A stretch of 64,000 bases of DNA from Rikenellaceae bacterium (GTDB taxonomy: Bacteria > Bacteroidota > Bacteroidia > Bacteroidales > Rikenellaceae), in contig SUZC01000005.1 of assembly GCA_015060165.1 (NCBI GenBank), positions 62,001-126,000 on the forward strand. The letters run 5' to 3'. The notes under the pieces were generated by a model, which worked only from the letters and a program-made list of their open reading frames with translations, ran no database searches and was not told the origin of the DNA. Of the stretch, positions 62,719-64,000 are shown piece after piece. The first letter of the stretch is position 1; the number at the start of each line of letters is the position of its first letter. Both the position numbers and the translations under genes were made by a program.

Positions 62719-64000
62719 ATGTTACGTCGTCTGACAGTTGAAAATTATGCTCTGATCGATAAACTCGACATCGAGCTCGATTCGCACCTTAACATAATCA
62801 CCGGCGAGACAGGTGCCGGTAAGTCAATATTGTTGGGGGCGTTGGGCCTGTTGTTGGGTAATAAGAGTGAGTCGGGCTCGCTGCGTGATGAGTCACGCAA
62901 CTGCATTGTCGAAGGAGTTTTTACCCTCAAAGGATACTCTTTAGAGAGCTTTTTCGAGGAGTACGATCTCGATTACGAGGAGCAGACTGTTGTTCGTCGT
63001 ATGATCTCTCCTGCGGGCAAGAGTCGTGCATTTGTGAACGATATGCCAGTGCAGCTCTCGGTCTTGCGCGAGTTGGGGGCACGATTGATCGATATCCATT
63101 CGCAGCATCAGAATCTGGTGCTTGCCGATGAGTCGTTCCGACTTCGTGCGATTGACACCCTGGCAGGCTCTGCGGAGCAGGTTGCGCGATATGGAGCTAC
63201 CTATTCGGAGTTGCGTAGTGCCCAGCGTGAGGCAGAGCGTATGCTTTCGGAGGCAGAGTCGCTACGTAAAGATGAGGAGTGGCTACGCTATCAGGTCGAG
63301 GAGTTCGATGCCGCTGCATTGAAGCAGGGCGAGCTTGCTGAGTTGGAGCAGGAGTTGGCTGTATTGGAGAATGCTGAGCAGATTGGCGAGGCGTTGATTA
63401 CGGTGAGGAACATCTTGGATGCCGAGCAGATTGGTGTGCTGGAGCAGTTGTCGGCTGCCCAGAGTGCAATCTCGCACATCAGCAAGAACTACCCGTCGGG
63501 TGAGCAGATCGCATCGCGACTCCATTCTGTGGTGCAGGAGTTGAAGGATTTGGGTGCTACGGTAGCCGATGATAGTGAGCGTATCGAGGCCGATCCTGAG
63601 CGTTTGCAACGCTTGACCGATAGGGTTAATATGATATACTCGATGTGCCAGAAACACCGGGTGTCGACCCTCGATGAGCTTATGGCTGTGGGCGAGAGGT
63701 TCCGTGAGCAGTTGAATGCTATTACCCATAGCGACGAGGCTATGGAGCGTCAGCGTGAGCTGATAAAGGAGTTGGAGGCGAAGGCCCGTAAGCAGGCTGC
63801 TGCAATCCACTCTTCGCGCGAGAAGGTTGCCCAGCAGAGCTCAAAGCGAGTTGCCAAGATGCTCTCTATGCTGGGTATGCCAGAAGCTGTCTTTGCCGTA
63901 GAGGTCAACCAGGTGGAGGAGCTGTTGCCTACCGGATGCGATAAGATTAAATTTATGTTCTCGGCCAATAAGAGTGTTGCACCCCAGCCCGTGGAGAAGA
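62719..64000 (+). CDS. recN: DNA repair protein RecN (3' end outside window)
   Basis: Partial: about 427 codons are present and no stop before the edge. The N-terminal Walker A GETGAGKS is at residues 29-36, followed by the Q-loop-like DIHSQHQNLVL and the long coiled coil with Glu- and Gln-rich heptads. RecN is an SMC-like ATPase for double-strand break repair. It starts 15 bases after coaBC and shares its operon. Confidence 0.95.
   Translation, partial: MLRRLTVENYALIDKLDIELDSHLNIITGETGAGKSILLGALGLLLGNKSESGSLRDESRNCIVEGVFTLKGYSLESFFEEYDLDYEEQTVVRRMISPAGKSRAFVNDMPVQLSVLRELGARLIDIHSQHQNLVLADESFRLRAIDTLAGSAEQVARYGATYSELRSAQREAERMLSEAESLRKDEEWLRYQVEEFDAAALKQGELAELEQELAVLENAEQIGEALITVRNILDAEQIGVLEQLSAAQSAISHISKNYPSGEQIASRLHSVVQELKDLGATVADDSERIEADPERLQRLTDRVNMIYSMCQKHRVSTLDELMAVGERFREQLNAITHSDEAMERQRELIKELEAKARKQAAAIHSSREKVAQQSSKRVAKMLSMLGMPEAVFAVEVNQVEELLPTGCDKIKFMFSANKSVAPQPVEK

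Overview
The window is a piece of a Bacteroidales chromosome, most like a gut anaerobe; Rikenellaceae or Alistipes-like is possible but the genus cannot be fixed from sequence alone. The evidence is consistent across the window. Promoter-like boxes follow the Bacteroidetes TTTG-N19/20-TAnnTTTG pattern and Shine-Dalgarno sequences are mostly absent. Rho carries a long disordered insert, and the omega subunit is of the Bacteroidetes type. Lipoproteins and secreted glycosidases are abundant, and the core order bamD-rpoZ-coaBC-recN is the one usual for the phylum.

Layout. (1) 0.4-8.4 kb is the end of a capsule or O-antigen locus, all on +. It encodes a fused cytidylyltransferase/Gfo-Idh oxidoreductase, an SDR, a LicD phosphotransferase, a GT2 glycosyltransferase, an initiating sugar-phosphate transferase, a DegT aminotransferase, ManC and a PF14907-like nucleotidyltransferase. 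(2) 8.5-11.1 kb holds small minus-strand units: an unknown 97-aa protein, an SDR, a tiny membrane HExxH protein and a GNAT. (3) 11.3-23.9 kb is a pectin/uronate block: ribulokinase, an alpha-L-rhamnosidase (divergent), then a + operon with a three-domain esterase, a divergent GH2, tagaturonate reductase and altronate dehydratase. (4) 24.4-35.1 kb holds a patatin, an exported Gfo/Idh plus TIM-barrel pair, rho, a secreted class I amidotransferase, a secreted nucleoside hydrolase, the NfnAB-type oxidoreductase and a DUF1573 protein.

(5) 35.2-35.4 kb holds tRNA-Asn and tRNA-Val. (6) 35.6-44.6 kb is housekeeping and redox: panE, DUF169, TIGR04076, an Ogt-like protein, superoxide reductase, a NifX-like protein, ferritin, a dicarboxylate symporter, catalase, pncB and an EFR1-type flavodoxin/ferredoxin. 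(7) 44.8-46.0 kb is a non-coding hot spot. It holds a strong 6S-RNA-like long hairpin followed at once by a DprA-like gene, then palindromic repeats, tRNA-Gly, and a second copy of the tRNA-Gly 3' end. (8) 46.0-49.7 kb holds a phosphodiester glycosidase, a cyclophilin, a TDH-like epimerase and a beta-propeller lipoprotein. (9) 50.0-59.7 kb is a galactoside-utilisation operon: two tandem GH2 paralogues, aldose 1-epimerase, a predicted six-hairpin glycosidase, galactokinase and a sialate O-acetylesterase-like SGNH enzyme. (10) 60.2-64.0 kb is bamD-rpoZ-coaBC-recN, with recN cut by the window edge.

The most interesting items are: the 6S-like RNA; a pair of ~125-nt repeats at 51.8 and 59.8 kb whose stems differ in sequence but keep pairing; the duplicated tRNA-Gly 3' end; the three-domain esterase; a GH2 that has lost the usual acid/base glutamate; and patchy near-identity between the tandem GH2 genes. 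No SusC/SusD pair, integrase, transposase, CRISPR array or defence island was seen.
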